This document shows positions 13,422-25,343 of a stretch of 64,000 bases of DNA, in pieces (position 1 is the first letter of the stretch; each line of letters opens with the position of its first letter). The position numbers were made by a program, and so were the translations under genes. Origin of the DNA: Gorsachius magnificus (Eukaryota; Chordata; Aves; Pelecaniformes; Ardeidae); the NCBI GenBank assembly GCA_034008185.1, contig CM067081.1, positions 184,161,510-184,225,509 on the forward strand, in the 5' to 3' direction. The notes under the pieces are model-generated. The model saw only the letters and a list, made by a program, of their open reading frames with translations. It ran no database searches and had not been told where the DNA came from.

Positions 13422-15293
13422 AACCCAGAGATCCTCTGCACCTAGGTGGCCCAGCAGGCTACTGTGGTCAAGACATGCGATTTGTGACCAGCAGCATTGA
13501 AAGAAGCGATGTGGCTGGCATTACAGCCGGCCATATTTCACTTTCCACCTTTAAAGACCCTAAATCTAAATAGTAAAGGCAGCTACTGCTCAGGGCATGA
13601 GGGAAGGCTGAAATGGGGCAGAAAGGTATTCTGGGTCAAGCAATAGCCGAAAGCCCTGGCATCCCATCCGGTTGCTTTGCTTAATCCTAGAGCAGTGGTT
13701 CTCCAGTTTCTTCAAACAGCCCATATGGGGTCTGCCGTCTCCTTGCTGAAAGGGACATGGAGCATCCATCATCAGCCTCCCCATGCTCGCTCTCTCCTCC
13801 CCTTCGCACTTTACTGGAGCTGCTGTGCTAAGTCTCCCAGCATTGATGCTGCCTTTCTGTGCCTCCCTCGCAATCAGCGGCAGAGCAACTGGACCCGGGT
13901 TGCGAGGCAGCGATGCAGTGGAGGAGGGAGGAGGTGGGGGAGGCGGCGCAGCTAGCAAAATGCATCCCTGACTTTTGCCTTTTCCTCACGTGTCTGGTCA
14001 CTGTATAGTGCTGCATCATGTTAAAAAGGCAGAAGGAGGGCTAGAAAAGCTGCTGTTGCTGCCTGTCCCCATTTCTACATTCAGTATCAGGGAAGCTCAC
14101 TGCTAGGGGAGACCCTTTGCCAAGGAAGCTGCTGTTAGCTTTGTACAAGCAACAACAGCGGGAATGCAAATTCCCTCCCAGTCTATCCCTCTCCCACAGG
14201 AGATGATACAGTTTGGGGGCAGTTGAAACTTTAGATCTGCCATCTGCTTCCACGGAGCTGTAAGAAAGAGACTACTGCTGGTCAAAACCACAGATGACAG
14301 ATCAGTACAAGACAGAAATGTGCTGAGCAATCCAAAAGAAGACAAGTTTCTCTTGCAATAATGATTCTGGAGAAAGCAAGGCTGTGGAGTAAGCTATTAA
14401 AAAATGATATTCTGAATTATATTGAGCCATGGGATAATTCTGAGTTGGAGAGCTAGAGGTTCATTCCCCGCTTTTCTGAGCTCAACAATTTACCATAGTT
14501 TCATCTTGGCTACCTTCTCCGAGAGGACTTGAGATCCTCCAGAGCTGCCTACCTCCCCCCCAGCATGTCACCCGGAGAATAGAGGTATCGTGTCTCAAAG
14601 GCTAGTATCCAAAAGTGTCTTCAGTGTGCTACTGATTTGTTGCAGAGCAATCTATCACGAATGCAAGCCAGGAGGAGGTAGGAAGAAGTAGGAGTGGAGG
14701 GGAGAGGAAGGAGTGATGCTTATTGTCATGGAAACATTTTCCCACTGTATGGCTGGCCAGCACTTACAGATGTGGCTTACCAAACAGCAGGGCAGACCTA
14801 CAGAATCTATCAGCAGTGGCACATGTGAGCCGGTGGACAGGGTATTTGCAGTTTTGCTATCACTGCATAGCTACTTGTACATCACAATCAATAAACTACT
14901 TGAGCCTGGTACTCCAAGACACTTGCAGTAACCTGGATACTACGCTACTGATGAAGACAAATGTAGGATATCTGCAGACAGCAAAATCTGCTGTGGGGCT
15001 CTTCTGCATTCTAATGGTTGATTCTAAGTAATGTATTTTCTGACCTTGAGCTCTGCATTTATTTTTGAAGAAGCTTGAGAATCAGTTTCAAATTATTGGA
15101 GGGATAGTTGTAATCTCCATTTTCTTCCAAGTGCATTGCTTTCAATTCCCATCTGTCCTTTCAGACACCTCCTCTATTAAACGGTCACAGAAGATGAATA
15201 ACAGTGGTGTGAATCCTTCAAAATTGCATTACATGTTATTCTGCTCCTTATTAATGTTCTATGTTGTTTTATTTACGATAACCTTGTGAACAG
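13422..15293. other. Intergenic flank, no gene recognised
   Basis: The stretch includes a GC-richer patch at about 13720-13980 with overlapping open frames on both strands, one rich in proline and glycine. They look like composition artefacts, not exons. No repeat family was recognised up to the LTR boundary at 15294. Confidence 0.5.
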
Positions 15294-15884
15294 TGTCATG
15301 GTTTAACCCCAGCTGGCAACTAAGCACCACGCAGCCGCTTGCTCACTCCCCCCCGGTGGGAAGGGGGAGAGAATCAGAAGAGTAAAAGTGAGAAAACTCG
15401 TGGGTTGAGATAAAGAGCGTTTAATAGATAAAGCAAAAGCCGCACACACAAGCAAAGCACAACAGGGAATTCATTCACTGCTTCCCATCAGCAGACAGGT
15501 GTTCAGCCATCTCCAGGAAAGCAGGGCTCCATCATGTGTAACCATTACTTGGGAAGACACATGCTATAACTCCAAACATCCCCCCGCCTTCTTCTTCCCC
15601 CAACTTTATATGGTGAGCATGATGTCATATGGTATGGAATATCCCTTTGGTCAGTTGGGGTCAGTTGTCCCATCTGTGTCCTCTCCTGACTTCTTCTGCA
15701 CCCCCAGCCTACTTGCTGGCGGAGTGGTGTGAGGAGCAGAAAAGGCTTTGACTCTGTGTAAGCACTGCTCAGCAATAACAAAAACATCCCTGTGTTACCA
15801 ACACTTTTTTCAGCACAAATTCAAAACACAGACCCATATGAGCTACTATGAAGAAAATAAACTCTATCCCAGCCAAAACCAGCA
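15294..15884 (-). mobile_element. Retroviral-type LTR (endogenous retrovirus, avian family)
   Basis: A 591-bp long terminal repeat in minus orientation. On the + strand it begins TGTCATGGTTTAACCCC and ends near CCAAAACCAGCA, giving the TG...CA termini of a retroviral LTR. On the minus strand a TATA-like CATATAAAG lies at about 15603-15611, and an ATTAAA polyadenylation-type hexamer at 15420-15425 follows it, in the right order for an LTR promoter and poly(A) site. I recognise this sequence type as a repeat common in neoavian genomes, probably ERV-L-like; the family name is from memory. The left flank AACAG has no clear 5-bp match at the far side, so target-site duplication could not be confirmed. 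Confidence 0.85.
15603..15611 (-). promoter_or_regulatory. TATA-like box of the LTR
   Basis: On the minus strand this reads CATATAAAG, within the middle of the LTR and about 180 bp upstream (minus-strand sense) of the ATTAAA hexamer. It is the expected position for an LTR core promoter. Activity is unknown. Confidence 0.5.
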
Positions 15885-16890
15885 TACTCTCCACTCCTTA
15901 TTCCATACCATTCATGTCATGCTTAGGTCCCACACTATCAAACAGATCCTCACTAACCACCACCCCTTTCCCATCCTTTGATATAATAAACAGATACCAT
16001 TCCCTTAGTCTATGGACCATCTCTGTGAAATGTCTGTAAAATGTCCATAAATGTCCACAAATGTCCATTGAGTTAATTTAGTCCATGACTTTGGGCTCCA
16101 TCTGTTATGGTGGTTGCTCAGGAGAGGAGAGGTGGTGTGTTGCTTGGAGTTCCTGGGCACCAAAGCCAGCTCAGATTGGGTCACTGCCATACTTGCACTG
16201 CTTCTTGAAAGGCTTGTCCTCGATTAGTTCAGGTGGTTCCTGTTACAGGAATTCTCACAACATGCAACTCAAATCATGAGTTACAACAATATAAAGGTAT
16301 TTCCATTGCAATCTCCACTCCTGGTCCCTTTGGCCCAGACCCTAGGGTTTAACATTGCAATGAACTCCTCCCCTTTCCCCTGCTCCAGCTTGGGCTTATC
16401 CACAAACTGCGGCCCCGTAGGGGTGTACCTGCTGCAAGTGGAGACTTATCTATAAGCCATGGTGTCTCCAGGGGTAGACCTGCTGCGGTATAGACTTAGA
16501 CACAGACACAGTCGATTCGAGGTGCACCTGTTCCTGTGTGGCCTTCTCCATGGGCCACAATGCCTTCATAGATAGACTTGCTCCAGTGTGGCCTTACCCA
16601 CAGCCACAGTCCCTTCATAAGTAAACCTGCGCCAACATGTCCCTTACCCATGGCTGCGTCCCTCCAGGGGTGTGCCTGCTCTGTCATGGACTCCTCATGC
16701 ACAGCCATTGATGTTTCAAGGTGTACCTGCTGCAGGATGGACTTATCCACAGCCACAGATGCTTCAAGGTGTACCTTCTCCAGTGTGGATTTATCCTTGG
16801 ACCACAATCCCTTCAGAGGTATACCTGCTGTGACCCAGACACAACAGTAAGATGAGATGGCATCCACATGATCTTCATATCCAGCTGAAA
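15885..16890 (-). mobile_element. Internal (non-coding) part of the LTR element
   Basis: Immediately outside the LTR, the minus strand carries a purine-rich run (rc of 15886-15905, AAGGAGTGGAGAG), which is where a polypurine tract sits just 5' of a 3' LTR. Further right is a region with no gag, pol or env homology, ending in an array of roughly 50-bp repeats. I associate this kind of array with the same avian LTR family. No second LTR is seen to the right, so the copy is 5'-truncated or rearranged. The right boundary is approximate. A 181-codon minus-strand frame at 16496-17041 merely reads through the repeat array. Confidence 0.6.
16395..16845. repeat. About nine tandem copies of a ~50-bp minisatellite unit
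   Basis: Units start with a CTTATCC- or CTTACCC-like motif at about 16395, 16445, 16495, 16543, 16593, 16643, 16692, 16742 and 16791. The spacing is 48-50 bp. Each continues with a CCACAG-like box, a CTTCA-like box and GTACCTGCTCCAGTGTGGA-like ends. The units differ from one another by many substitutions, so the array is old or under little homogenisation. It lies in the internal region of the LTR element. Confidence 0.85.
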
Positions 16891-19800
16891 AACAACACAA
16901 GTGTATTATTAACATCCAAGGATGGAAGAAACAATAGAAAGCAGGAACAAAGGAGAGAAAGTACGTTTTCAAAATTAGGTCAGAAATTAAAGGAAGACTG
17001 TTACTGCTATGTGTTTGGATGAGCTCTTTCTTAGTTGCCAAGGTTTTAAGGATCTATTTGTGTAATTCATTTAATTGTCAGAAGTTCACATGCTTCTCTT
17101 GTAATACCTACTGTATGCCGATGTGCCTTTTTCTAATGGATCTTATTCAGAGTTATTTAATACACACAAAAATGATCACTGCAAATTTTGTATTGCCTTT
17201 ACTGGCTCCAAGTACAGTGTATCACAGAGAGCTTTGAGATCAAGGGAAGAAAGTTTTTCCTTCTACTATATATTTGCTTCTTGGATTGGACTATTCCAGC
17301 ATTTTCATTATTAGGATGATGTGGTGCATGTTGCTTATTCAAAATATCTTAACAGTGTGGTAAACATTCCCTAGATAAGGAGTATATAGTAGCTGATGAA
17401 AACATTTTCTACACCATTTAATCTGTAATAAAATATTTTTAAGTCTATTACATGTGAAACTGTGTTCTCTACCACTTTTCTGGCTGCTTGAGAAGGCTTT
17501 CAGGTTATGAAATCTGCTTCATCTCGTGGCTCCTGGTGTCAATGATAGAAGGATACGTGCAATTTTAGAAGAAGAACTGTGAGTCTGCAGGTCCATTCTG
17601 TGCACAGGTTCCCCTTTCTTTTCCACAGAGCACGTGGGCATCAAGCCGGCTCCAGTTCTCTCTCCCACCTTTTAACACAGTATTGCCACCAAGCTCAAGG
17701 CTCAAAAACCATGGCTCAGGCTCCAAAATTCTTGACACTGTTTACATTTCGATTTTTTAAAAATTCATTTCAGGTATCTCCTCATTTCCTTTCTAGCTTC
17801 AGAGTGTTTAGGTGCATCTGAGTCATAATTTCAAGCTTTTATCTACGAACAGGAGTGACGAACGCTTTTCTTTTTTCTTTTTTTTTTTTTTTTCTTTAAT
17901 GAAAGCCGATAGTCTCTTGCTGCTAGCTGTGGCCTTCAGAAAAACAGCAAATATCCCAAGAGTCAAAGTAAAATATGAGTGTTGCTGAGATAGCCATCAA
18001 AACTTCTCTGCTTTTTAGGTTTTTTATAGGGAAACTGCATAATCATGAAGGGCAAGAAAAGGTGTTGGTAAGTCGTGCAGGGCTTTATGGTGGGAATAGG
18101 AGGTACAGGAACAGAAGCTTTCTGATGAACAGAAGGCACAGAGTAGAAAATATGTTTCTGTCAGAGCCATCTGTTGTGGATCTCCCCAGGCTCAGCTGTG
18201 GATATGGGTGGAGATCTCTCTAAGATGATGGAAGAATTATCTGTTGGTGGGAGTTTTTAACATATATATATAGATTGGAAAGTTATGCTAGCAGTAATTG
18301 TAAAGTCCTGATATTCTTGGATGAGAAGTCTGCATGTTCTGCTGTAGGGTCACTATATCAACCAGAAATGATCGTGCTTTAAACTCAGGTCCTTAAGGAG
18401 TTACAAAGGAACTGGCTGTCAAAAATCATCTTTGATCGGGTGATTATAAACCAGTTAAAACAGGTCTGTAACTAAGGTTTTGGATTCAGAATGGCAATTT
18501 TTTTCTGTGTATGAAATAAGGCTCAGTGGAGTAAGGAGCTCACGAATTTTAATGTGAAGGAGGCTTGGAGTTAATTTAAGTGAGAAGTGTGTATTATTTA
18601 AGAGTTTTCTTGTGTATTGCAAGTACAAGGGGAAAATGGTAGGAAAGGAAACTTGACCTGCCTGGAAGAAATAAGCACCCACAGAAAACGTTTAAGAGTG
18701 AGAAGAAACCTGCCTCTAATGGAAAAGGAACTGACAGCTAGGAGAGCTAGGTCTCCAAGCTCAGAAAGCGCAGAGATAAACTGAAAATGTTCAAAAGCCT
18801 CACTGAGCTGCACCTCATGAACAAAATTAAAATAAATAGCAGGAGATACTACATCCTCTGAAATAAAAAGAGAACTCATCCAGTTTCGAGCCATCTTTTG
18901 TAAAAAGCCTGAAGTAAGGCTGGCTTTGGCGCCCACTCGGAAATGTGGGAAAGGCGGCTCCAGTCTGGGCACCCGGCGAGTGACACTTCCCTGCTCCCAA
19001 ACTGCAAGCTACGCAGATGGCCTTAAGCAAACAGAAATTTTATTGTAGGGTTTAAACATATTGAGAGGGCAAACCTGAGCAATCTGCCACGGGCAGGGCA
19101 AACACTTCAAATGATTTACTGACAATAATCCTGACCACATCTCCTCCTCCACCGCCGAGTGTTGGGTGAGGTGAGAAGTGCTCGCTGGCTGCCAGGCTGA
19201 TACAGAAAATGGGGTAGTGAGGGGCCTGGAGAGCCGATGCTTCCCTGCTCTATAGAAACTAAGGCAGCTGCATATATATTAAAAACTCCCAAGTCCTGAG
19301 CTGTCAGAGCCCTGCACGTCTATCTGAAAGGCAGCCCAGTGGACTGATGGATGTGGTCACTTTGAGCTGCTCCTGCTCATTTTTCGGTGGATGAGCGTAT
19401 CTGCTGTCACTGCTCAGCAGTCCTGCCCTCTCTGCTCTCCAAGTCCATCCTCAAGCTGCAGTTTCAGCCTGCTTCTGGCATGGTCTGGCCTTCAGCCCTG
19501 CCTTCCCCAAGAACCCTCCCCTCTGCGCTCCAGCTTTCTTTTGTTTTGGAAAAGCTGCAAGACAGGCAGGATCTATATGGAGTCCTTGCCAGTACAGAGA
19601 GATTTTTCTGAATGCTCTTTCCCCCCATTTGAAAGAAATGCCCCCAATGCTATTGAACCTGCATGTTCATTAAACCTATTAAAGATTTAGAGAAAAAACC
19701 AAAACCCCAAACTAAAACCAAAAGTAGGACTGGGTGATGTCTGAAACATGACTTCTCTCTATCCTGATGCTTCACCTGCTCCCCAGGAGATGCTGGCAAA

Positions 19801-20149
19801 GTGCTTGTCTTCTGCTGGCACCTCTCCTCCTGCCGCCTCCGGGGAGAAACATGCTGCTTCATGGCATGAGCAAAAGGGAAAAAAAAGAGTGGAGGAGGGA
19901 GATATAGATAATGATGGCTCAGTTGGATTTTGTCCTATATGAACCCCAGAAAAAATTTTAGGGAATAAATAAGGATTAAAAAGCAAATAAAAAGTGGACT
20001 GAATCTATGTAGATTTAAGGAAATTGTTGAGACAGGGTGTGCCTCACAGGAACTAATATTTGAGTAAGAGATGATGGAGGATTAATTCTGACATTGCAGA
20101 ACAGAGGAGGTTGCTGGATTGCAGGAGTAGAGAGCAATAGTTACTTTCC
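16891..20149. other. Intergenic flank, no gene recognised
   Basis: No gene or clear repeat family was found apart from simple T-rich sequence at 17866-17897. Open frames such as 18598-18972 (-) and 19391-19690 (+) have no domains or splice context that would support an exon. Confidence 0.5.
17866..17897. repeat. T-rich simple sequence
   Basis: This is a run of T with three interspersed C residues, including 16 consecutive T. It is low complexity; it could be the poly(A) end of a minus-strand retrocopy, but no retrocopy is recognisable beside it. Confidence 0.8.
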
Positions 20150-20695
20150 TGGTGAGGGCAGCCTTGGGCCCACTCTGGTTTGATGTTTTCCTTCGTGACC
20201 TTGGTGCAAGAACTAGACGCGCACTTATAAAATCTGCAGATAACACAAAGCTGGTACGTACAGCTAATACAGACCAGAGGAAGACTTGATTATTATGCAG
20301 GAAAAATTAGATGACCTTGTGGGACAGCGGAATAGAAACAGCATGAAATTTAATAATCCAAAGTGCAAAATCATGCCCTTGAAGACTAATCATCAGAACT
20401 TTTGCTGTAGGAAAGGCGTTCATGAACTGGAGGAAGGAGAGATGAACAGACTGATTGACCATAGGATGGCCATGAGCCCCTCTGTGCTATACGGCTGTGA
20501 AAACAGCTAATGATGCTCCAAAACGTACCTGGCAAGAATTTGCAGCAGACTTGGGAAGGAATTAGTAGCAGGGTAAAAGGCATTGGGCTCAGAAGATCAT
20601 ATGCGCTTCTGCTCACCTGTGTTCAAAAGATAATTTAAACTGTAACAAATGCAGAGAAAGGCAGGTATGCACAAGTAGAAAAGGTCAGATGGGGC
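20150..20695 (+). mobile_element. Ancient CR1-type LINE relic, reverse transcriptase part
   Basis: Diverged plus-strand LINE sequence. The segment at 20161-20210 matches the CR1 LGPVLFNxF-DL- region. GCACTTATAAAATCTGCAGA at 20220-20239 is the degraded F/SADDTKL catalytic-box region. Near 20340-20380, MKFNNPKCKIM corresponds to the conserved MKFNxxKCKVLHLG segment. From 20450 to 20690 are the DHRMAMS, Y-R-L-LR and EKG-like pieces. Stops and frameshifts are frequent, so it is dead. It is far more diverged than the CR1 copies at 5859 and 24790. Confidence 0.75.
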
Positions 20696-22009
20696 AGCAG
20701 TGATTACCATTTCTGTGTCATGCGCCCTTTATTCTCCTCCCTCCCCCCCCCCCCCGCTTTCATACAAGATTTGCTGCTCTGTGTTTATGCTGCCCTTATT
20801 GAGTTATTCCCATCCCCTAAGGGATATTCCAGTCACCTGAACAGGTGAAGAAGTGAATTCCCATTTCCACTGATGTATAGCTTCATTATGGGGGAAGGGG
20901 AAAGGTTTACCTTCATGAGAGGTTGGCTACAGTAAGGTATTAAGGCAAGCACATAGAGCCTTCTCATAGTCCTGGGAAATCAGCCCATGCCTGTCACCTG
21001 TACCCTCTTCACCTGCTTGGGGCTGAACTAACCCATAGGGCTGTGCAGGAGTGATGGAGATGCCGACAGCGTCCATATTGTGGGGCTGGGTACCGCCAGC
21101 GACAGCTCGGTACCTGAGAGCTGGTCCATCCCCAAGCTGCTCTCTCTCTCTCAATCTCTCTCTCCGCCCTTATTGCCGAGTCATCTCTTTGCTGGACTTT
21201 GCCGAGCTACTCCACATTTACATCAGTGCAAGGAAAAAAAGGAGGCTTGAGCTCAGTGTAAGGTTTTCAGTGCACCTCTGGCATTTTCCTCCCCTAACTT
21301 CTGCCTTTCATGTTTTCGGGGCCCATTTGGGGTGAGAAGGAGGAAAGGAAATGCTTCAGTGGATTGGCCGACAGGAGCTTTCAGCAAGCTCCCTCCCATC
21401 AGCACTGTAATCTGTGAAAAATATCTTGCAGTAAGGACAGGCTGTTCATTTTCCTCTGTACACAGTCTGGCTCGCCCCATGTAAGCAGAGGCTATCTTTA
21501 GCATGTCGTCGGTCTTTTTTATGAAGAGATATAAAAGCTCTCGCAGCAGGAGTCCTCTGGCTCTGAGACTGGGCAAAGGAACGAGGCTATGACAGACTGC
21601 TTAGTGGCCCCACCGTTTCAGAGCCATCTGCTTGCCAAAATTTTTCGGATATGAAGAGGTAGGCAGACACTGCCCTTCTCAGCGGTGGTATGTCACCGTA
21701 TGTATTGAGCACTACTCAGAGATTAGGAAGGGTGCAGATAAAATGAAACCCAGACAACTTAAATAGATGAATGGAAGATACTTTGTAGTGCCCGCTATTT
21801 TAAAATAATCCCTCTAGCTGTAAAGAAGCAATGAAATGGTCTCCTCTCCCAAATGCAAATCAGCAAGGCTCACCCATAATTTGTTCAGACCCCATTAATG
21901 AGTATAAGCAGTTTAAGCAGTTTGTTTTATGGCCGTATCTCTGCAGTTGCTTATGCTGAACATCATTTCCTTTCCTGTTGCTAGCTTTGCAACGAGTCCC
22001 GAGAGTTAT
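20696..22009. other. Intergenic flank, no gene recognised
   Basis: The stretch contains a 13-nt C run (20743-20755) and a CT-rich stretch (21138-21165). No exon, RNA gene or named repeat was recognised. Confidence 0.5.
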
Positions 22010-23190
22010 TTACAGACACCTCAGTTTTATCTAATTTAACAGCTTTGTGTTGTCAGCAGTTTTGCCATCTCATTGTATTCCCTCTCTTCCTGGTCATTAA
22101 TAAATAGACGGGGCTGGAGAAAGAGTGGAATTAATCCTAGCAGTGATCCTCTGGTACAGTCCCTGTGGCATCACGCTCCTGCCACCTTTTCATCCCAATC
22201 ATCTGCTATTCATCCCCATCCTTTTCTCTCTCTTTAGCCCATAACAAAGACCTTATCTTCCACCCCAGGGTTACTGAGTTTCCTTAAAAGCCTCATGTGA
22301 ATGATATTATCAAATGTCTCTGTAAATGCATATCCCGTGATTCTCTTTTAGTCAATATTTTGCTAACTCTTTATAACATTTGAACAGGTTAGGAAAGCAC
22401 AATTTATCCTCACTGATAAGTATATCAATTTGTCTCTGCTGATCTGTGCTGACTTGCAATTTATTCATCCTGATTTTTTCTCGCTCTCCTACACATCGCC
22501 TGTAGGTGTTTTATAACTTTAAAAAATTATTTTCTCAACTATTTTCCCCATTAATGCATTAAGATTCTCTAGATTTCAGTTCTGGGGGTCAGTCTTAAGA
22601 GCTATTTTAAAGATTGCTATGGCGTTGGCTGTTTTCCAGTTATCCAGCAGAGTGGCTGTTTTAATGATGAATTACATCTCTTTAATGATAAATTACGGGA
22701 GGCTGGAATTGTTCTCCATTCTTAGGATTTCCTCAGAATCTCCAATGAATTCCATTTGGTACCATGAATTATTGGAACATATATTTCTGGAGTTGTTACA
22801 CCACTGATATTTTTAATATCATTTATCCAACAGGGCTTTGACATCATTACATGTAACTTCAGAGTAAAGATTCACCCCCAGCCCTTCTTTTCGAATACCC
22901 AAATAAATCATTTACCTTCACTGCAATCTTTTCTCACCCTGTGCTTTCTTCCTTTACACTTAGCAGTCCAGTAAGCCTACATATAAAAGTCAGCTTTCCA
23001 TACAGGATTTACTTGCATCCCTCGCTATTTGTCGTCGTGTATTTGTGTACTTTCTGAGCTTCATCTTACCGTATGAGTTGTATCTTGCCTGCCAAATCTT
23101 CTGTTTTATTTGCAGTCCTTTAACTGGGTCTCCATTCCTGAAAGACGCTTTGGAGATCAAAATTAATCCTTGAAATTTACCATTTAACTA
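22010..23190 (-). mobile_element. Ancient CR1/L3-like LINE relic, upstream part of reverse transcriptase
   Basis: The minus strand follows the layout of old amniote CR1/L3-type elements known from reptile and bird genomes. Going left to right on the + strand, I recognise four complements in order: the FADDTKL-to-GPVLFNI region (about 22030-22180), the fingers-palm segment with TTAAAAGCCTCATGTGAATG (22284-22303), the segment with TTCCAGTTATCCAGCAGAGT (22633-22652), and the linker upstream of the reverse transcriptase (about 23080-23160). All frames are broken. Similar sequence may continue to about 23750 at lower certainty. The family assignment comes from recall of consensus layout, not alignment. 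Confidence 0.7.
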
Positions 23191-24789
23191 TCCCGTGCCT
23201 TCCCTTGGTTTTTTTGTTCTGAACTGTGGGGATCTGCTCAAACACAGGTTATAAATAGCTTCCATTCTAAAGTTATGAATCACATTTTTTAAATAATTAT
23301 TTCGCTGGAAGAAAAAGCCGTGTTTTAAATACTGATATTTTATTTTAAAAATGCAGATATTTTAGCATATAGCTTCAATTATTTAGCCTGAATGTGATTC
23401 CATTCACCCTTGTAATTCTATCAGCTTCAAGGGGAATATTCACGTAAATAGGGACATCAGAATTATTCTCATCTTAATTATTGTACTTGGGACCATATTC
23501 TCTGAACCAAACCCTGTTGTTACTAAGCTAATGAACTCCATTACACATAGTATTTCTTCATGCTTACTCATTTTGATCCACAGGTATGTGGTATGTCTAT
23601 AGCCCCGGATTTGTTTTTCTAGGATCTAGAATTTGTGTGCTAACAGTCAGTTTCTCCTATACACCCTGAGTCCCCCTCAGTGGTTTAGGTGGGGCACTTC
23701 AACCAAGTCTTTATCCTCCTCTAAAAAAAACTGATTGTCACTGAACGTCTTTTTATATTCCCTTCTAATAAAAGTTACGTATCCACAGTTGCTTCCTTTC
23801 TTCCCAGCTTGGTACTGGTTTCTCAACCATCAGTAACCCTCCCCTCCTGTGTCTCTGTACCTTTCTCTTACACACCTGTGATTTAGCATGCCTGGCTCCT
23901 GAATTCTCCTCCCCCTCCAAGAAGAAACCACTGACTTTTTTTTAGACTTTTTTTTATTTCTCAAGGTTACACTGTTGTTAGAATTCAAAATCAAGAATGT
24001 AAGGAATTCCCAGTTTCTAAAATTGTTTTTCCATCACTGCTTAGGTCCTGAAGCTATTGACTACCACCTGTCCCCATTAACAGAAGAATTCCCAAGCTGG
24101 TATGTTAAAATGCAGGATCTCTGGCTTTACGTGTGCTTGAACAAGTAAGGAGTAAAACTGCAAGTGATGTTCATAAGAAATGTCTAGTGCTCAGACTTTT
24201 GAAAAACAGACCACTTAGATTAGGACTAATCAAGCATTTTATGGTGAAATAATTTTCTGCTAGAAATAACTCAAGATTTAGGTGCTCACTAGCAATAGAG
24301 ATAAGCCAGGATGAAGCATATGTTGTAATCAGCCAAAGCAGGTACTTGAACCTGGTCCTCCTAGCCCTACGTGCATTTTTGCTATTAGGAGGACAAGGAG
24401 TGGGATCTAAAATATATGTGTTAGAATTTGTCTAAAGATACTAATTTTTAAGAAAATATGGGCCCAAATCTTTCTCTTCCTTTTGTGTGTTCAAAAAAGG
24501 GAGGAATTTATTTAGTATCATGTTCAGTAATGACTTAGCTATATTAATTGAGAATTTTAATTTTGTGGCTTAAAAAACAATGCTAAAATTATACAAATTT
24601 TAAAATACACATTTGATTTGCACACTCTGAAATTGCTGATCAAGTTTATTACCAGACTGTAAGTTCTGGCTCTTTGGAATTGGGGTTTCTTTTATGACAT
24701 CTGTAGGACTAACCCAATGAAGCATGGTCTGAGGCGCAGCCTGCATTTCTTCTTCCTGATGATGCAAGGCAGGAGGTTTCCCTTCAGCT
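23191..24789. other. Intergenic flank, possibly more of the old LINE
   Basis: The first 500 bases may be further diverged 5' sequence of the minus-strand LINE relic to the left. The rest shows no gene or repeat I can name. Confidence 0.4.
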
Positions 24790-25343
24790 GCAGTATCAGG
24801 AATAGTGTGGCCAGCAGAAGCAGGGATCAGTCCCCTGTACTTGGCATTGGTGAGGCCACACCTTGAATGGACGTTGAGGTGCCTGGAATGTGTCCAGAGG
24901 AGAGCAACAAAGCTGGTGAGGGGTCTGGAGCACAAGGCTTAGGAGGAGCATCTGAGAGAACTGGGGTTGTTTAGTCTGGAGAAGAGGAGGCTGAGGGGAA
25001 ACTTTATTGCCCTCTACAACTCCCTGAAAGGAGGCCGTAGCCAGGTGGGGAGCAGTGTCTTCTCCCTGGTAATGGGCAATAGGATGAGGGGAAATGGCCT
25101 CAAGTTGCACCAGGGCAGGTTTAGGTTGGATATTAGGAAAAAATTATTTCACCTAAACGGTTGTTAAGCATTGGAACGGGCTACCCCGGGAAGTGGTCGA
25201 GGTATTTTTCTGGAGGTATTTAAAAGATGAGTAAATGAGGTGCTTAGGGACATGGTTTAGTGGTGGGATGGCAGTGTTAGGTTAATGGTTGGACTTGATG
25301 ATCTTAAAGGTCTTTTCCAACCTAAATGATTCTATGATTCTAA
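24790..25343 (+). mobile_element. CR1 LINE 3' fragment (copy C)
   Basis: Plus-strand CR1. It starts in the segment encoding [10 protein letters not shown], continues through the LFSLEKRR and GGRSQVG segments of the reverse transcriptase C-terminus, and ends with the 3' UTR (GATGATCTTAAAGGTCTTTT) and the tail ATGATTCTATGATTC. About 35 bp are missing near 24868-24872, between the ACCTTGAATG and GACGTTGAGG segments, where copy D retains the sequence encoding [10 protein letters not shown]. The frame is broken by this and by other small changes. Confidence 0.93.

Noticed and set aside
16496..17041. 181-codon minus-strand frame with internal repeats
   Set aside because: It reads through the ~50-bp minisatellite of the LTR element. 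The modules are diverged with no conserved residue pattern.
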